Below, in pieces: positions 18,718 through 28,189 of a DNA stretch of 64,000 nt. The DNA comes from Lodderomyces elongisporus. Its lineage: Eukaryota > Ascomycota > Pichiomycetes > Serinales > Debaryomycetaceae. Under the pieces are notes generated by a model. The model was not told the DNA's origin and did no database searches. It saw nothing but the letters and a program-made list of their open reading frames with translations. The stretch spans positions 2,303,501 through 2,367,500 of the forward strand of contig NC_083673.1 in assembly GCF_030384665.1 (NCBI RefSeq), given 5' to 3'. Position 1 is the stretch's first letter; every line of letters begins with the position of its first letter. The position numbers and the translations under genes are program-made.

Positions 18718-21699
18718 TTAAAAACCCAATTTTTTCAAGCTTTCCTGTGTTTCGGGATTCAATTGCTGAAGAAAGGTGATATCCACCTTCTTGATATTCA
18801 GCAAGATTGTCAGTTTGATGACACTAAAGTCATTGGTTTTTATTTGGGAAAGTGGATCGTATGGCTGGTTTGTAATCGAAACCAATCTGGAATAATTAGA
18901 GCCAAAGGAAGCAAAATCGGCATCGAGATCGTTAATAGTCCCACTACCACCACCAATGGCAGAAAATGTAGTCAGTAGTGGGCCATTATGGTTACTAGCA
19001 CTTCCTTTACTGATTCCCTCGTATGTCTCCAAATTCTTTACAAGCCTTTCAATAGTTGGAACAATCATATTGGAGTAACTAGATGCAAAGCTAGCATTTG
19101 TAAGTAATACGCTAACTCCTATATTGACAATCTTCTTATCTTGTAAATTAGCCAATACTGACGATGTAGGCAAGATAAAGGTTTGATAAATTTGTGCAAA
19201 CAAGTTAGGTTGCACGGAATCAATCAATTGGATAATAAAACTGCCTCCACTCAATGCATCGCTATTCAAAAATTTAGCGTCGCTAAGATTAGCTGTCGTT
19301 AAGAGATTAAGAAACACAACAAATCTCTTGACATACTTGTCGGTACGTGATTTCTGTAATCTTGTCAACATCAATCTTGCAATATTGCTCATGTATGGTT
19401 GTAATGATTGCAAGGGGACATTGAGTAGTATGCTTTGTATTAAATCAAAACCGTAAACATCATTTACTTTGCTTGCCAACAAATTCTGAAAGACTCCCAA
19501 TAATGGGGTGAGGTGATTTGCGGCAACAAAGTAGCTTGGGTCATGTTCAAGGATCGAGATCAAAAGCCTGGTAATACCTGGCACATTACCTTTAAACTGC
19601 CAAACTGAAGGCGACATCAACGGTTGGATTAATGTCTTGTAAGTTTCTGGAAGTCCACTTGCCTTTGGGTAATTCTCCAACAAGTAAGCCAAAATTTGGA
19701 AAGAATAGGGAACAAATTCTTGTACATCTTCCCCCAAAATGCTCAATAACCCAGGGATGATATGTTCAATATATTGGTTGATGTTTGTTGCATCCTGAGA
19801 AACTCCAAACTTGATTAAAAGACCAAGCGATTCAAAAATATAGTGTGAGAATTTTGGGTTTGATGGGTTCTTGGCGGTGATTTTCAAAATCTGCAACAAC
19901 TGGTCAACAATCACCATTCTTTCTGTAAATGTGTCTTCACACGTATTTAGGATTCTCATGATACATTTGATCAAAAATTCGTTTTCTGCCAATTTTTCTG
20001 GCGAGGTGTTGCTATTGAGTAAAATCAAGTTGAAAAGATTCGTCAAGAGTTGCATCACAAAAGGTTGTATATCATTCTTGTTGAAAACAGGTTGATGGTT
20101 TTGACTAAAGTTTGTCATTGCAAGCAATTTCTCGATTGTGATTGCAGCATACGTGTACACCACCACATTGGATTTGGGGTTGAGGTGGTTGATCAATAAT
20201 GGAACCGTGGTTAAAAGCTGTTCTTTGGTCAATTGATTTCTAAATGTGAAAATATACTTGATAGCATCAACCTGTAAGATTGGATGAACATTGGAGGACT
20301 CGAGATCATGGGCAATATTGATGGAGAAAAATTTAACAACATCAACAAGAACATTTGTTGAAGTAACACCAATGTTTGTTAGGTTTCCTTTCGTAGCCAA
20401 GGAACTGAAAAGATATATAGCTGTGTCCTTATTCTTCCAGTCACCACTTGTGGAATGACTAAGAAATTGATCAACGTATTTCATCACCGTTGTTGTTAAT
20501 AATTCACTGTTGAGTTCTTTTAATTCTCTCAAAAAATCTGTGGCACTTTTCCTTCTCGAGTCAAAGTCAGAACCTTCGAGATCAGACCTTACATAAAGTA
20601 TAGGCTCGTCTTCAAACATTTCTTCATCATTCTCGCGGAGCATAACATTTGGAAGAATGATCTTTTCAATGATTTCATTAACCGATTGTTCGCTTTGGAA
20701 AACTCCTTGGTATTGTGGGATTTTAACCACTGAGGTGAGAAATTGTAGAGCCTTAACAACAAGTAAATCAAACTTTGGCTGTCTTGTGACAAAGTTGTTG
20801 ATTAATTCCCATACAGACGTAATGAACGTTTGTATAAGTGGTTCAAATACATCGGCATATCTAGTAACGTATAAAGATAGTAATTCAATAATAGACGTTT
20901 TCAACTTTATCAAAACGTCAACTTCTTCATCTTCATCCTTTTTTAGCAAGAGGGGGTTATCATACACCAAGTATTTGTGAATGATTGCCATTAATTCGTT
21001 CATGTGGTCCTCAAAAAACTCTGGGATATCTTGGCAATTGAAATCGTAATATATTTGCACTAAAAGCAATAAGTTTTCAAAGTATATGATCAATTGTGCC
21101 TCATTGTCTTTCAGCTTCTCAATCAATTGATCAAGCTCAATAAATAATTTTAAAAATGGTTCAACGAATTTGTCCAATACCAATTTGATCTCCAAGAATA
21201 AATCATCTGATCTAAACAATGGTCTCCATTTCTTGAATATCGAGTGTGACACAAGCAAAATGGCTTTGTTGTTTACAAAGTCGGTCAATGATAATTTCTG
21301 CACAAGGATATCTATTAAATCCGGCCAATTTTGAGGGAAATCAGATTCTGCAATTAAGGTGATGGCTTCTCCAATCTGAATTTGTAATTGATTTGGTAAC
21401 TTTATCATTACATCGATAATCTCGGACTTGATCTTTTGGATATCTTCTAGGGGCAAAAGATAATTTTGGCCATCTTCAGTGATCCATTTGCGTTTCACCA
21501 AATTTTTAAAGTATAGTGCACCAGCCAAGCGCACAGGCATTGCTAGATTGGTAGATGCGATGATGTGTAGTAAATTGATCGAAAAGCCAGGCTCGTTTTC
21601 AATTTGTTTCAATATTTTTTCCGCATCTTTGGAGTATTGTGGAATCAAAGATTGTTCAAGGATCTTGGGGATGGCCTCTAAAGTGTTTTGAGCTGACAT
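18718..21699 (-). CDS. CSE1: CSE1, importin-alpha re-export receptor (CAS/exportin-2)
   Basis: Cse1 carries importin alpha (Srp1) with Ran-GTP out of the nucleus. The 993-aa all-helical HEAT-repeat protein shows the importin-beta N-terminal block: KDAEKILKQIENEPGF, PVRLAGALYFKNLVKRKW, then SDFPQNWPDLIDILVQKL. The Cse1-specific central region includes SATDFLRELKELN and the C-terminal region VSITNQPYDPLSQIKTNDF. Length agrees with the family (about 960). The start is taken as the ATG at 21697-21699, because the open frame two codons upstream begins with GTG. It converges on HAP2 with 259 bp between stops. Confidence 0.95.
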   Translation of the reverse strand: MSAQNTLEAIPKILEQSLIPQYSKDAEKILKQIENEPGFSINLLHIIASTNLAMPVRLAGALYFKNLVKRKWITEDGQNYLLPLEDIQKIKSEIIDVMIKLPNQLQIQIGEAITLIAESDFPQNWPDLIDILVQKLSLTDFVNNKAILLVSHSIFKKWRPLFRSDDLFLEIKLVLDKFVEPFLKLFIELDQLIEKLKDNEAQLIIYFENLLLLVQIYYDFNCQDIPEFFEDHMNELMAIIHKYLVYDNPLLLKKDEDEEVDVLIKLKTSIIELLSLYVTRYADVFEPLIQTFITSVWELINNFVTRQPKFDLLVVKALQFLTSVVKIPQYQGVFQSEQSVNEIIEKIILPNVMLRENDEEMFEDEPILYVRSDLEGSDFDSRRKSATDFLRELKELNSELLTTTVMKYVDQFLSHSTSGDWKNKDTAIYLFSSLATKGNLTNIGVTSTNVLVDVVKFFSINIAHDLESSNVHPILQVDAIKYIFTFRNQLTKEQLLTTVPLLINHLNPKSNVVVYTYAAITIEKLLAMTNFSQNHQPVFNKNDIQPFVMQLLTNLFNLILLNSNTSPEKLAENEFLIKCIMRILNTCEDTFTERMVIVDQLLQILKITAKNPSNPKFSHYIFESLGLLIKFGVSQDATNINQYIEHIIPGLLSILGEDVQEFVPYSFQILAYLLENYPKASGLPETYKTLIQPLMSPSVWQFKGNVPGITRLLISILEHDPSYFVAANHLTPLLGVFQNLLASKVNDVYGFDLIQSILLNVPLQSLQPYMSNIARLMLTRLQKSRTDKYVKRFVVFLNLLTTANLSDAKFLNSDALSGGSFIIQLIDSVQPNLFAQIYQTFILPTSSVLANLQDKKIVNIGVSVLLTNASFASSYSNMIVPTIERLVKNLETYEGISKGSASNHNGPLLTTFSAIGGGSGTINDLDADFASFGSNYSRLVSITNQPYDPLSQIKTNDFSVIKLTILLNIKKVDITFLQQLNPETQESLKKLGF

Positions 21700-22828
21700 A
21701 TTCACAAAAACTTCTCTTTTTCTTTTTCTTTTTCGTTCTTTCTTTCTTTTTTAATCTAGTCTATGACTTTGAGTAAAGTTATTTATAGGTTTATGTATTA
21801 GATAGTATGGGAAATGTTTCTTTACCAGTAACTCAATTGACAGTGCAAAAAGATAAGAACCAGAAATGGCGAGTTAAAGATTTGTTTTGGTAAATGGTAA
21901 TGCAAATGCAAGATGACAAAGCAAAAATGGAGTACTAAAAAAAAAGGAGAACACTGATAAATTCGTATTTGTGAGATTTTTTTCTTTTTCTTTTTTTTGT
22001 TTGTTTATATGTTTGTTTGTTTGTTGTTTGTTGTTTTGGTTTTGATGTTCTTTTTAAATATGTTTTTCGCTTTTGTTTTAGTTGTTGTTGCTGTTGTTGT
22101 TGATGATGATGATGACGGGGGAGGGGGGGGAGAGAAGATGGTTTTAGTTACTTTTCTTGAAGAGAAAAAGTTTGGCAACCAGAAAAATAAATAAACTGAG
22201 AAAACTGAGAAACCTAAGAAAATTTGGAAAACAAAGAAAAAAAAGGAAGCAAAAAAGAAAGCAATTGCAAAAGGTTGATATGAAATTTCGGTGAACGCGA
22301 CCGAGAGCGCGTGCGAGAATGAGACGGAAATACAAGATGACGACGTAGAAGAAGAGACTCATATAAATCTAAAGTAGAGAAATACCGAAAAAAATGATGA
22401 ATCGAGATAAATTCAGGATAAATTCAGGATAAATAAACAATGCAGATCTTTATACATCTACTCTATAATGGTATGGTTTTAGTCAATGATTGCAAGAAAA
22501 GCCCACTCTCAGACAAAAAAAAAAGAAGAAAACAAAAACTCATCAAGATCGCTTTAAATACACCATCGATGTTTTTTTGTCACCCTCTCTTTTTCTCTCT
22601 CTTTCTCTCTCTCTATATATATTTATATGAAAGTCCAAAAAAAAAAAATGAAAAAAAAATTAGAATTGCAAATAAATCACTGGGATCATTATAATATTGT
22701 ACAATTCCATGTCCTTCTCTCCAAATTTTTATTTTCTGTTCATTTCTTGTTGTTATTTTTTTTCTTTTTTTTTTTTTTATTTATTTTTGGTTCATTTAGT
22801 TACTAATCATTTGATTGTCCCTCAACAT
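21700..22828. other. Intergenic: CSE1 promoter and VRG4 3' flank
   Basis: This 1.13-kb stretch holds GTTT-type and GTT/GAT repeats near 22000-22115, a G tract at 22118-22131, A-rich runs, and CT/TA repeats near 22590-22620. Frames in it are short and made of repeat-derived residues. I see no gene. Confidence 0.5.
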
Positions 22829-23842
22829 TTATTTCGAGGTTGGCAAGACTTGTGCTTCCTTTGCTTGCTTTTGCTTGGCCACCGAGTATACTAAACCTGC
22901 AACAAAACCGACAAAGATGGAAGAAACTGACCAAAAGTTGACAGCAGCTTCGAAAAAGATCAACCCACTCAATGCAATTGGCAACTTGTTCAAAGCGCCC
23001 ACCATGGAGTATGTAGTGGATGAAGTAACTCTGACACACCAAGCACTACAGTAGGAGATGGCAATGGTGGAGGCACCACTCAAAACCATGGCAACAATGA
23101 CAGCGGTTCTGCTTTCTGGTGGAAAGTTTCTTTCCAAGTTTGCAGCAGACCAGTCTTCAAAACCAAAAGTGAGAATCAACAAGATTGGCACAGACAACAA
23201 ATTGTTGTAAAACACAGTGTCGAAATCCTTAAAGTTGGTCAACTTGATTCTCTTTCTCATAATCAAGACAAAAGAGGCGGATGAGAAACAATTGATGATC
23301 ATCCAAAAGTAACCCAAGTACATTGTGAATTGGTCATCGCTGGTCTTGACCTCGGCATTGTCACCCCAGTAAGCAATGATCGAGGAGAAAACCATCAACA
23401 AGAAAGAAGACAAGGTCATGGGGGTAACTTTACCACCAAACCAGAGAACTTCACCGTAAGCAATCAAGATGATGGTGAGGTTCTTGAAAATGGTGTAGAC
23501 TGGGATCGACAAGTATTGCAAAGCTTTAGAACCGGTGTAGATCATACCAACCAACAAGATAACAATGGGCATCCACTTTTTGGCTTCGTCCTTGTTAAAC
23601 TGTCTATAAGTGATGACGTTTAAACTCTTCAAGGATGCAATAGTAGCAACACAAACAAATGACTGGACAGCCAAAAGGAAGAAATTCAAGTTAAAGTTTA
23701 AACCTGAAACAACATACTTATTGGTGATTGTCATCAAAATGGATGAGAAACAGTATGCAATGATTGAAATTGGGCCTGAGTTAACAATGCTGTTGGCGAA
23801 CGTGTGGCTGTTGCCCAACTGTGGTGAGCTAGATTTTTCCAT
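22829..23842 (-). CDS. VRG4: VRG4 Golgi GDP-mannose transporter
   Basis: Vrg4 exchanges GDP-mannose for GMP across the Golgi membrane and feeds mannosylation of proteins and sphingolipids. The product is a ten-helix nucleotide-sugar transporter. Family hallmarks are [20 protein letters not shown] near the N-terminus, [40 protein letters not shown] and the GDP-mannose binding block [15 protein letters not shown]. The C-terminus is Lys-rich, as needed for Golgi retention. Starting at the ATG at 23840-23842 gives 337 aa, the length of the S. cerevisiae protein. An in-frame ATG at 23947 would add 35 residues with a hydrophobic start, and I consider it less likely. Confidence 0.95.
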   Translation of the reverse strand: MEKSSSPQLGNSHTFANSIVNSGPISIIAYCFSSILMTITNKYVVSGLNFNLNFFLLAVQSFVCVATIASLKSLNVITYRQFNKDEAKKWMPIVILLVGMIYTGSKALQYLSIPVYTIFKNLTIILIAYGEVLWFGGKVTPMTLSSFLLMVFSSIIAYWGDNAEVKTSDDQFTMYLGYFWMIINCFSSASFVLIMRKRIKLTNFKDFDTVFYNNLLSVPILLILTFGFEDWSAANLERNFPPESRTAVIVAMVLSGASTIAISYCSAWCVRVTSSTTYSMVGALNKLPIALSGLIFFEAAVNFWSVSSIFVGFVAGLVYSVAKQKQAKEAQVLPTSK

Positions 23843-24641
23843 ATTGTTGTAAGTAGGTATGCTGGAGTTGTTATTAGTTTTGATAAAAAACTTTCTCTTT
23901 ATTAAGTATGCTGATTGTCCCAAGATATAAAACAGGATAATTCCCATACACTAGCTAGGACACAGCGTTAAAATGAAGATGTACTAAAGCACAAAAGAAA
24001 AAGGATAAAAAAGGATAAAAAAGGAAAAAAAGGAAGAAAAATATATTATTCCTTGAAAGAGGAGAAACGTGGCTCGAGGAGGAGGAGGGGGGGTGGGGAA
24101 AGTGAAAAGATGTGTCTGTGTGTGTGTCTGTGTGTGTGTGGAACCGACGGGTAAGAAAGGTGAAGGATAGATCTTAATATGATTAATCCAAGGGAAATCC
24201 AACTTGTAGTTATTCAATTCAAGAGAAAGGAAAAGAAGGAAGATAAAAAGGAAGAGAGAGCAAAAGAGGAAGAAAAAGGACAGGATAAATCTGGTGTAAG
24301 TGTCAGAGGTGAGATTTGTTGGATCTTCTTTATATTCCGTATTGAACGTTTTTTTTTCTTTTTTTTTTTTTTGCTTTTTTTATTTTTTATTTATTTTATT
24401 TTTCCTTTCTTTTCTTTTTTAATTTCTTTTATTGTTATTATTATTATTATTATTTTGCTATGTGTGTGTGTGTGTGTGTGTGTCTTTGTGTACATTTGTT
24501 TTCATAATGTTTTTTTTTTTTCAACTGTAAACAACAGAATATATGGTTGTTCAGTATGTGTGTTTGGATCTAATACCAGATACGTGTCGCCTTGTTCTTC
24601 TTTTTTTTTTTTTTGGAGAAAAGAATGCGAGTGAGTGAGTG

Positions 24642-24649
24642 CACGTGAC
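24642..24649 (-). promoter_or_regulatory. Cbf1-type E-box (GTCACGTG)
   Basis: A perfect GTCACGTG on the minus strand lies 800 bp upstream of the VRG4 start. Distance and lack of a second site keep confidence low. Confidence 0.3.
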
Positions 24650-25117
24650 CAGATATGGATACATATATCAAGCGTAGTGAGATTAAGATTAAGAGTGAAA
24701 AACACGTCTAACTATGTACTAATTCTCTTTATGTTTCTGTTTTTTTTTTTTTTGTATCTGAAAAATAAGCGGATCAAGAGATTGTAGGAAAGATGAGGGA
24801 AAAGTATGGTAATGAATGAGATTCATTTGAATATAGATTGGCATCATGAGATGATATCAGGCATCTATGCATATTACCAAGATAGATGTGTTTATTCGGC
24901 ATGTTTGTATTTTTTAATTTTTAATTTTTTTTTTCCTACTCCGTATCGTCTTCGTGTACTATTCTCCAACGCATTTGATATACATTTTAGACGTTTATAC
25001 AGCTACAGCTACAGCTTCTCTCTCTCTTTCTTTTTTTTTCCCAAAGTACGCGTGTCTCTGTGTGTGTGTGTGTAGAAACAGATGCATCCTCTATTGGGCT
25101 ATTATTTGTTCAGATTT

Positions 25118-25216
25118 GGATACAGTGTATACAACAGTGTACCCACCAGAGTATACAGCACTGTATACCACACTGTATACACCAGAGTATACAACACTGA
25201 TACAGCACTGTATATT
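25118..25216 (+). repeat. 12-bp minisatellite centred on palindromic GTATAC
   Basis: Exact GTATAC hexamers start at 25127, 25151, 25163, 25175 and 25187, all on one 12-bp register. A degenerate unit sits in register at 25139 and further degenerate units flank the array. The unit is approximately GTATAC plus a variable A/C-rich half such as ACCAGA, CACACT or AGCACT. The flanks are ordinary AT-rich DNA. Confidence 0.85.
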
Positions 25217-25796
25217 GTAGATATATATATACACTTGAAAAAAAAATACCAAGATTTTGTCAAAATTGTTCGATTTCAGGGGGTCAAAAAAGAAAAAAAA
25301 GAAAAAAGAAAAGTTAACCAGAAACTAAAAAAAAAATATGTAAACAAATTAGAACAAAGAAAATAGAAAACAAAAAAAAGACATAATAATAATAGTGACA
25401 ATAACAATAACAATGTATAAAAAACTAATTGGATATAGCGGAAGCTACAAGAGGAGTAGATCCAGCGCCTGCTCCAGTATTTAAAAGACAGATATTTTAA
25501 CAAGAACTCAAGACAAAGTAATAAAGAACAATGAATGAAAAATAACAAAACAGAAAAGAAAAAGAAGCCTTTCATGAGATATACAAAAGTACTTTGTCAT
25601 GTCTAGTCTTCTTTTTTTTGAAGGAGGGTAGGAGATTATCCTATATCCTACCAGATATTATCTACCTCCTCAGTATCATCTTCTGAGTTAATACTGTTAA
25701 ATCTTCTTTCCAACTAAATCTCTTATTCGATCTTTGCACAAGGTAAAATGAAAACTTACTCTTATACATAGAGTATACAGATGGCTGGATGGGCAA

Positions 25797-25829
25797 GTGT
25801 GGGTGTGGGTGTGGGTGTGGGTGTGGGTG
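25797..25829 (+). repeat. (GGGTGT)n tract with G-quadruplex potential
   Basis: GGG triplets start at 25801, 25807, 25813, 25819 and 25825, each separated by TGT. This fulfils the canonical G3N3 four-run rule with one run to spare. The complementary strand repeats ACACCC, which resembles the Rap1-type motif of yeast telomeric and promoter sites. It lies about 760 bp past the ADE4 stop. Confidence 0.85.
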
Positions 25830-26584
25830 AGTGTGCGCGTGGAGCGGTATGAAAAAAGTGAAGGAGGAGAGTGGACACGGTCAGTATAGATTTGGAGGAG
25901 TGCGTGTGTGCCTGGCAGATTATGTGTGGCTTAACACCAAACACAGACACCGCCCAATAAATAAGTCGACATTGTCATTTAAATTTTTTTTTTTCTTTGT
26001 TTATTTGTTTTTTATATTTTTTTTGATCAACAATATAGTTTATGTTACGCATTGCAAAGGGAGAAGTAGAACTACACACACAGAGAGAGAGAGTGTGTGT
26101 GTGCGTGTTTATATGTGTTGACTTTTAAACTACCAACGACTACAACCTATTGGAATGACAACGGTACAACTTTTAGATAAAATGTACTCAGTAAAACTCA
26201 TGATGAATCAAGTGAGCAATACATACATCTGAACACACATAGACACAAGTGAATAAATGGATTTACACACATACATGTTATTTATACATGTTGCTCTTTT
26301 ATTTTGGCTCATTTTCTTTTTTTTTTTTTTTTTTTTTTTTTTTTCATTTTCGATTTCATTTTCATTTCCATTTTTTCATTTTTCATTTTTTCATTTTTGA
26401 TTATTACTTCTATAAACTGAAATGTATTGAGCGCTTGTAATTTTGATAATTCCACTTCCATCCCACCCCTCATAGGATGAAAGCGTCTCTGTCAGAACTG
26501 AAATAAGTTGGGTTTATCGTTCCCAATATTGTGAAACTAAAAGAGGTTAGCATTCACACATAACTCGTGCGTACCATACACTAG

Positions 26585-28189
26585 CTAGTGATCACCATTG
26601 TTGTATATACTAATATCAACTTCTGCCTTGACATCAATCATATCTCCTTGGTCAATACACGCATCAACACTAAACCCATCAACTGGACCACCATTCTTGG
26701 CCGCTTCTATACGCTGGTTCTGCGCCCTAATCTTTTCTAGTTCCTGTATATAATTGTCCTCGACACCAGTAATGTAATTACCAGTGAAAACACCAACTTC
26801 AAATTTTTGCACCTCAGACGTTTTACAACACTCAACGAGGTCTTGCAAATCTTGATAAATCACCTTATCGGCACCAATAACCTTGGAAATCTCCTCTTCA
26901 TCACGGTTAAAACCAACCAAAGCCTTTGTGTCTGCCAAATCAATACCATAAATATGGTTAAACCTAATTGGTGGAGAACACGATGCAAAAAATACCTTTT
27001 TGGCACCAGCCTCTCTAGCCATCTGGACAATTTCCTTCGATGTAGTACCCCTCACAATGGAGTCATCAACCAACAAAACATTTCTGCCCTCAAACTCTGA
27101 ATCCATGGCATTCAACTTTCTGCGCACTGAAGATCTTCTCTCCTGTTGGTTGGGCATGATAAACGTTCTTCCGATATACCTATTCTTAACAAAACCTTCT
27201 CTATATGGAACTCCCAAAGACACGGCACATTGGAATGCACTGGTCCTTGCAGTATCAGGAACAGGAATCACTGCATCAATAGTCTCATCACTAGGTAACA
27301 CCCTCTGAATCTTTTCAGCCAATTTGATACCCATCTCAATTCTGGATCTATAAACTGATTTACCATCCAACACAGAGTCTGGTCTGGCAAAATACACATA
27401 CTCAAAAATATCTGGAGCAAACAATTTCGGCTCAACAACTTGCTTAAACTCTGGAACACCAGTCTTTTGGATAATCACAGCTTCACCTGGGTTCAAGTCA
27501 CGGAATTTTTTGAAACCGTGCGCTTTTAACACCACACTCTCTGAGGCCAACATGTAATCAACTGATTTCTCACCATTTGCACTCTCAACAACACGCTCAC
27601 CAATTTGCAAAGGTCTAATACCATTGGGATCTCTGAAACCAATTATACCATACCCAGCCAACATCGTGATACAAGCATAAGCACCTCTGATTCTCTCCAT
27701 CGTTTTGGTCAAAGCAGTGAACAAATCACCATTATTAACTCTACTCTTGTTGAACTTATCCAACTCGGCTGCAAAGACATTCAACAATAGCTCTGAATCT
27801 GAATCGGTGTTGATATGACGATGCACCACTTCGTCCAAATATTGTCTCAATTCGATCGAGTTGACCAAGTTACCATTATGACTCATTGAAATACCATATG
27901 GCGAATTAACGTAAAAGGGCTGTGCTTCAGAACCAGCACTAGAACCAGCAGTAGGGTAACGCAAATGGCAAATACCCATATTACCAACAAGATTCTGCAT
28001 TCTTTGCTGAGTGAACACATCGCGCGCCATACCATTACCTTTGCATTGGTAAAGACGGCCTTGCTTACCACATGTGACTATACCTGCAGCATCCTGGCCC
28101 CTGTGCTGTAAAAACATCGCACCTTCAAATAACTCAGGTGCAACATTGATGGCCTGGTTGGCCAATACTATTCCCAAAATACCACACAT
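26585..28189 (-). CDS. ADE4: ADE4 amidophosphoribosyltransferase (glutamine PRPP amidotransferase)
   Basis: Ade4 makes 5-phosphoribosylamine from PRPP and glutamine, the first committed step of purine synthesis. The N-terminal Ntn glutaminase domain opens with MCGILGIV, so Cys2 is the expected nucleophile after Met removal. It also has FLQHRGQDAAGI, HLRYPTAGSS and SHNGNLVN. The phosphoribosyltransferase half has VIPVPDTAR, REGFVKNRYIGRTFIMP and the PRPP loop VLLVDDSIVRGTTS near residue 365. The C-terminal part GNYITGVEDNYIQELE is also typical. Length is 534 aa, close to the 510 of S. cerevisiae. In yeasts it is activated by Bas1/Bas2 through TGACTC; a GAGTCA occurs far upstream at 28931. Confidence 0.97.
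   Translation of the reverse strand: MCGILGIVLANQAINVAPELFEGAMFLQHRGQDAAGIVTCGKQGRLYQCKGNGMARDVFTQQRMQNLVGNMGICHLRYPTAGSSAGSEAQPFYVNSPYGISMSHNGNLVNSIELRQYLDEVVHRHINTDSDSELLLNVFAAELDKFNKSRVNNGDLFTALTKTMERIRGAYACITMLAGYGIIGFRDPNGIRPLQIGERVVESANGEKSVDYMLASESVVLKAHGFKKFRDLNPGEAVIIQKTGVPEFKQVVEPKLFAPDIFEYVYFARPDSVLDGKSVYRSRIEMGIKLAEKIQRVLPSDETIDAVIPVPDTARTSAFQCAVSLGVPYREGFVKNRYIGRTFIMPNQQERRSSVRRKLNAMDSEFEGRNVLLVDDSIVRGTTSKEIVQMAREAGAKKVFFASCSPPIRFNHIYGIDLADTKALVGFNRDEEEISKVIGADKVIYQDLQDLVECCKTSEVQKFEVGVFTGNYITGVEDNYIQELEKIRAQNQRIEAAKNGGPVDGFSVDACIDQGDMIDVKAEVDISIYNNGDH

Larger units (their letters stand above)
23843..26584. other. Gene-free 2.7-kb interval between VRG4 and ADE4
   Basis: No convincing protein or tRNA gene is present in this interval, the longest non-coding stretch in the window. 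It contains, in order: a G-rich and GT-rich segment (24074-24140), T and ATT tracts, GT repeats (24463-24483), a Cbf1-type E-box (24642-24649), a 12-bp minisatellite built on GTATAC (about 25118-25216), a five-triplet G-quadruplex-type tract (25801-25827) and long T/CATTTT tracts (26300-26400). The part next to VRG4 must include its promoter and the part next to ADE4 its 3' end. An unannotated non-coding RNA is possible but not shown. Confidence 0.5.

Noticed and set aside
24179..25366. Frames of 88-151 codons in the VRG4-ADE4 interval
   Set aside because: They consist of Phe, Lys/Glu and Val/Tyr runs from T tracts and the minisatellite, with no conserved content.
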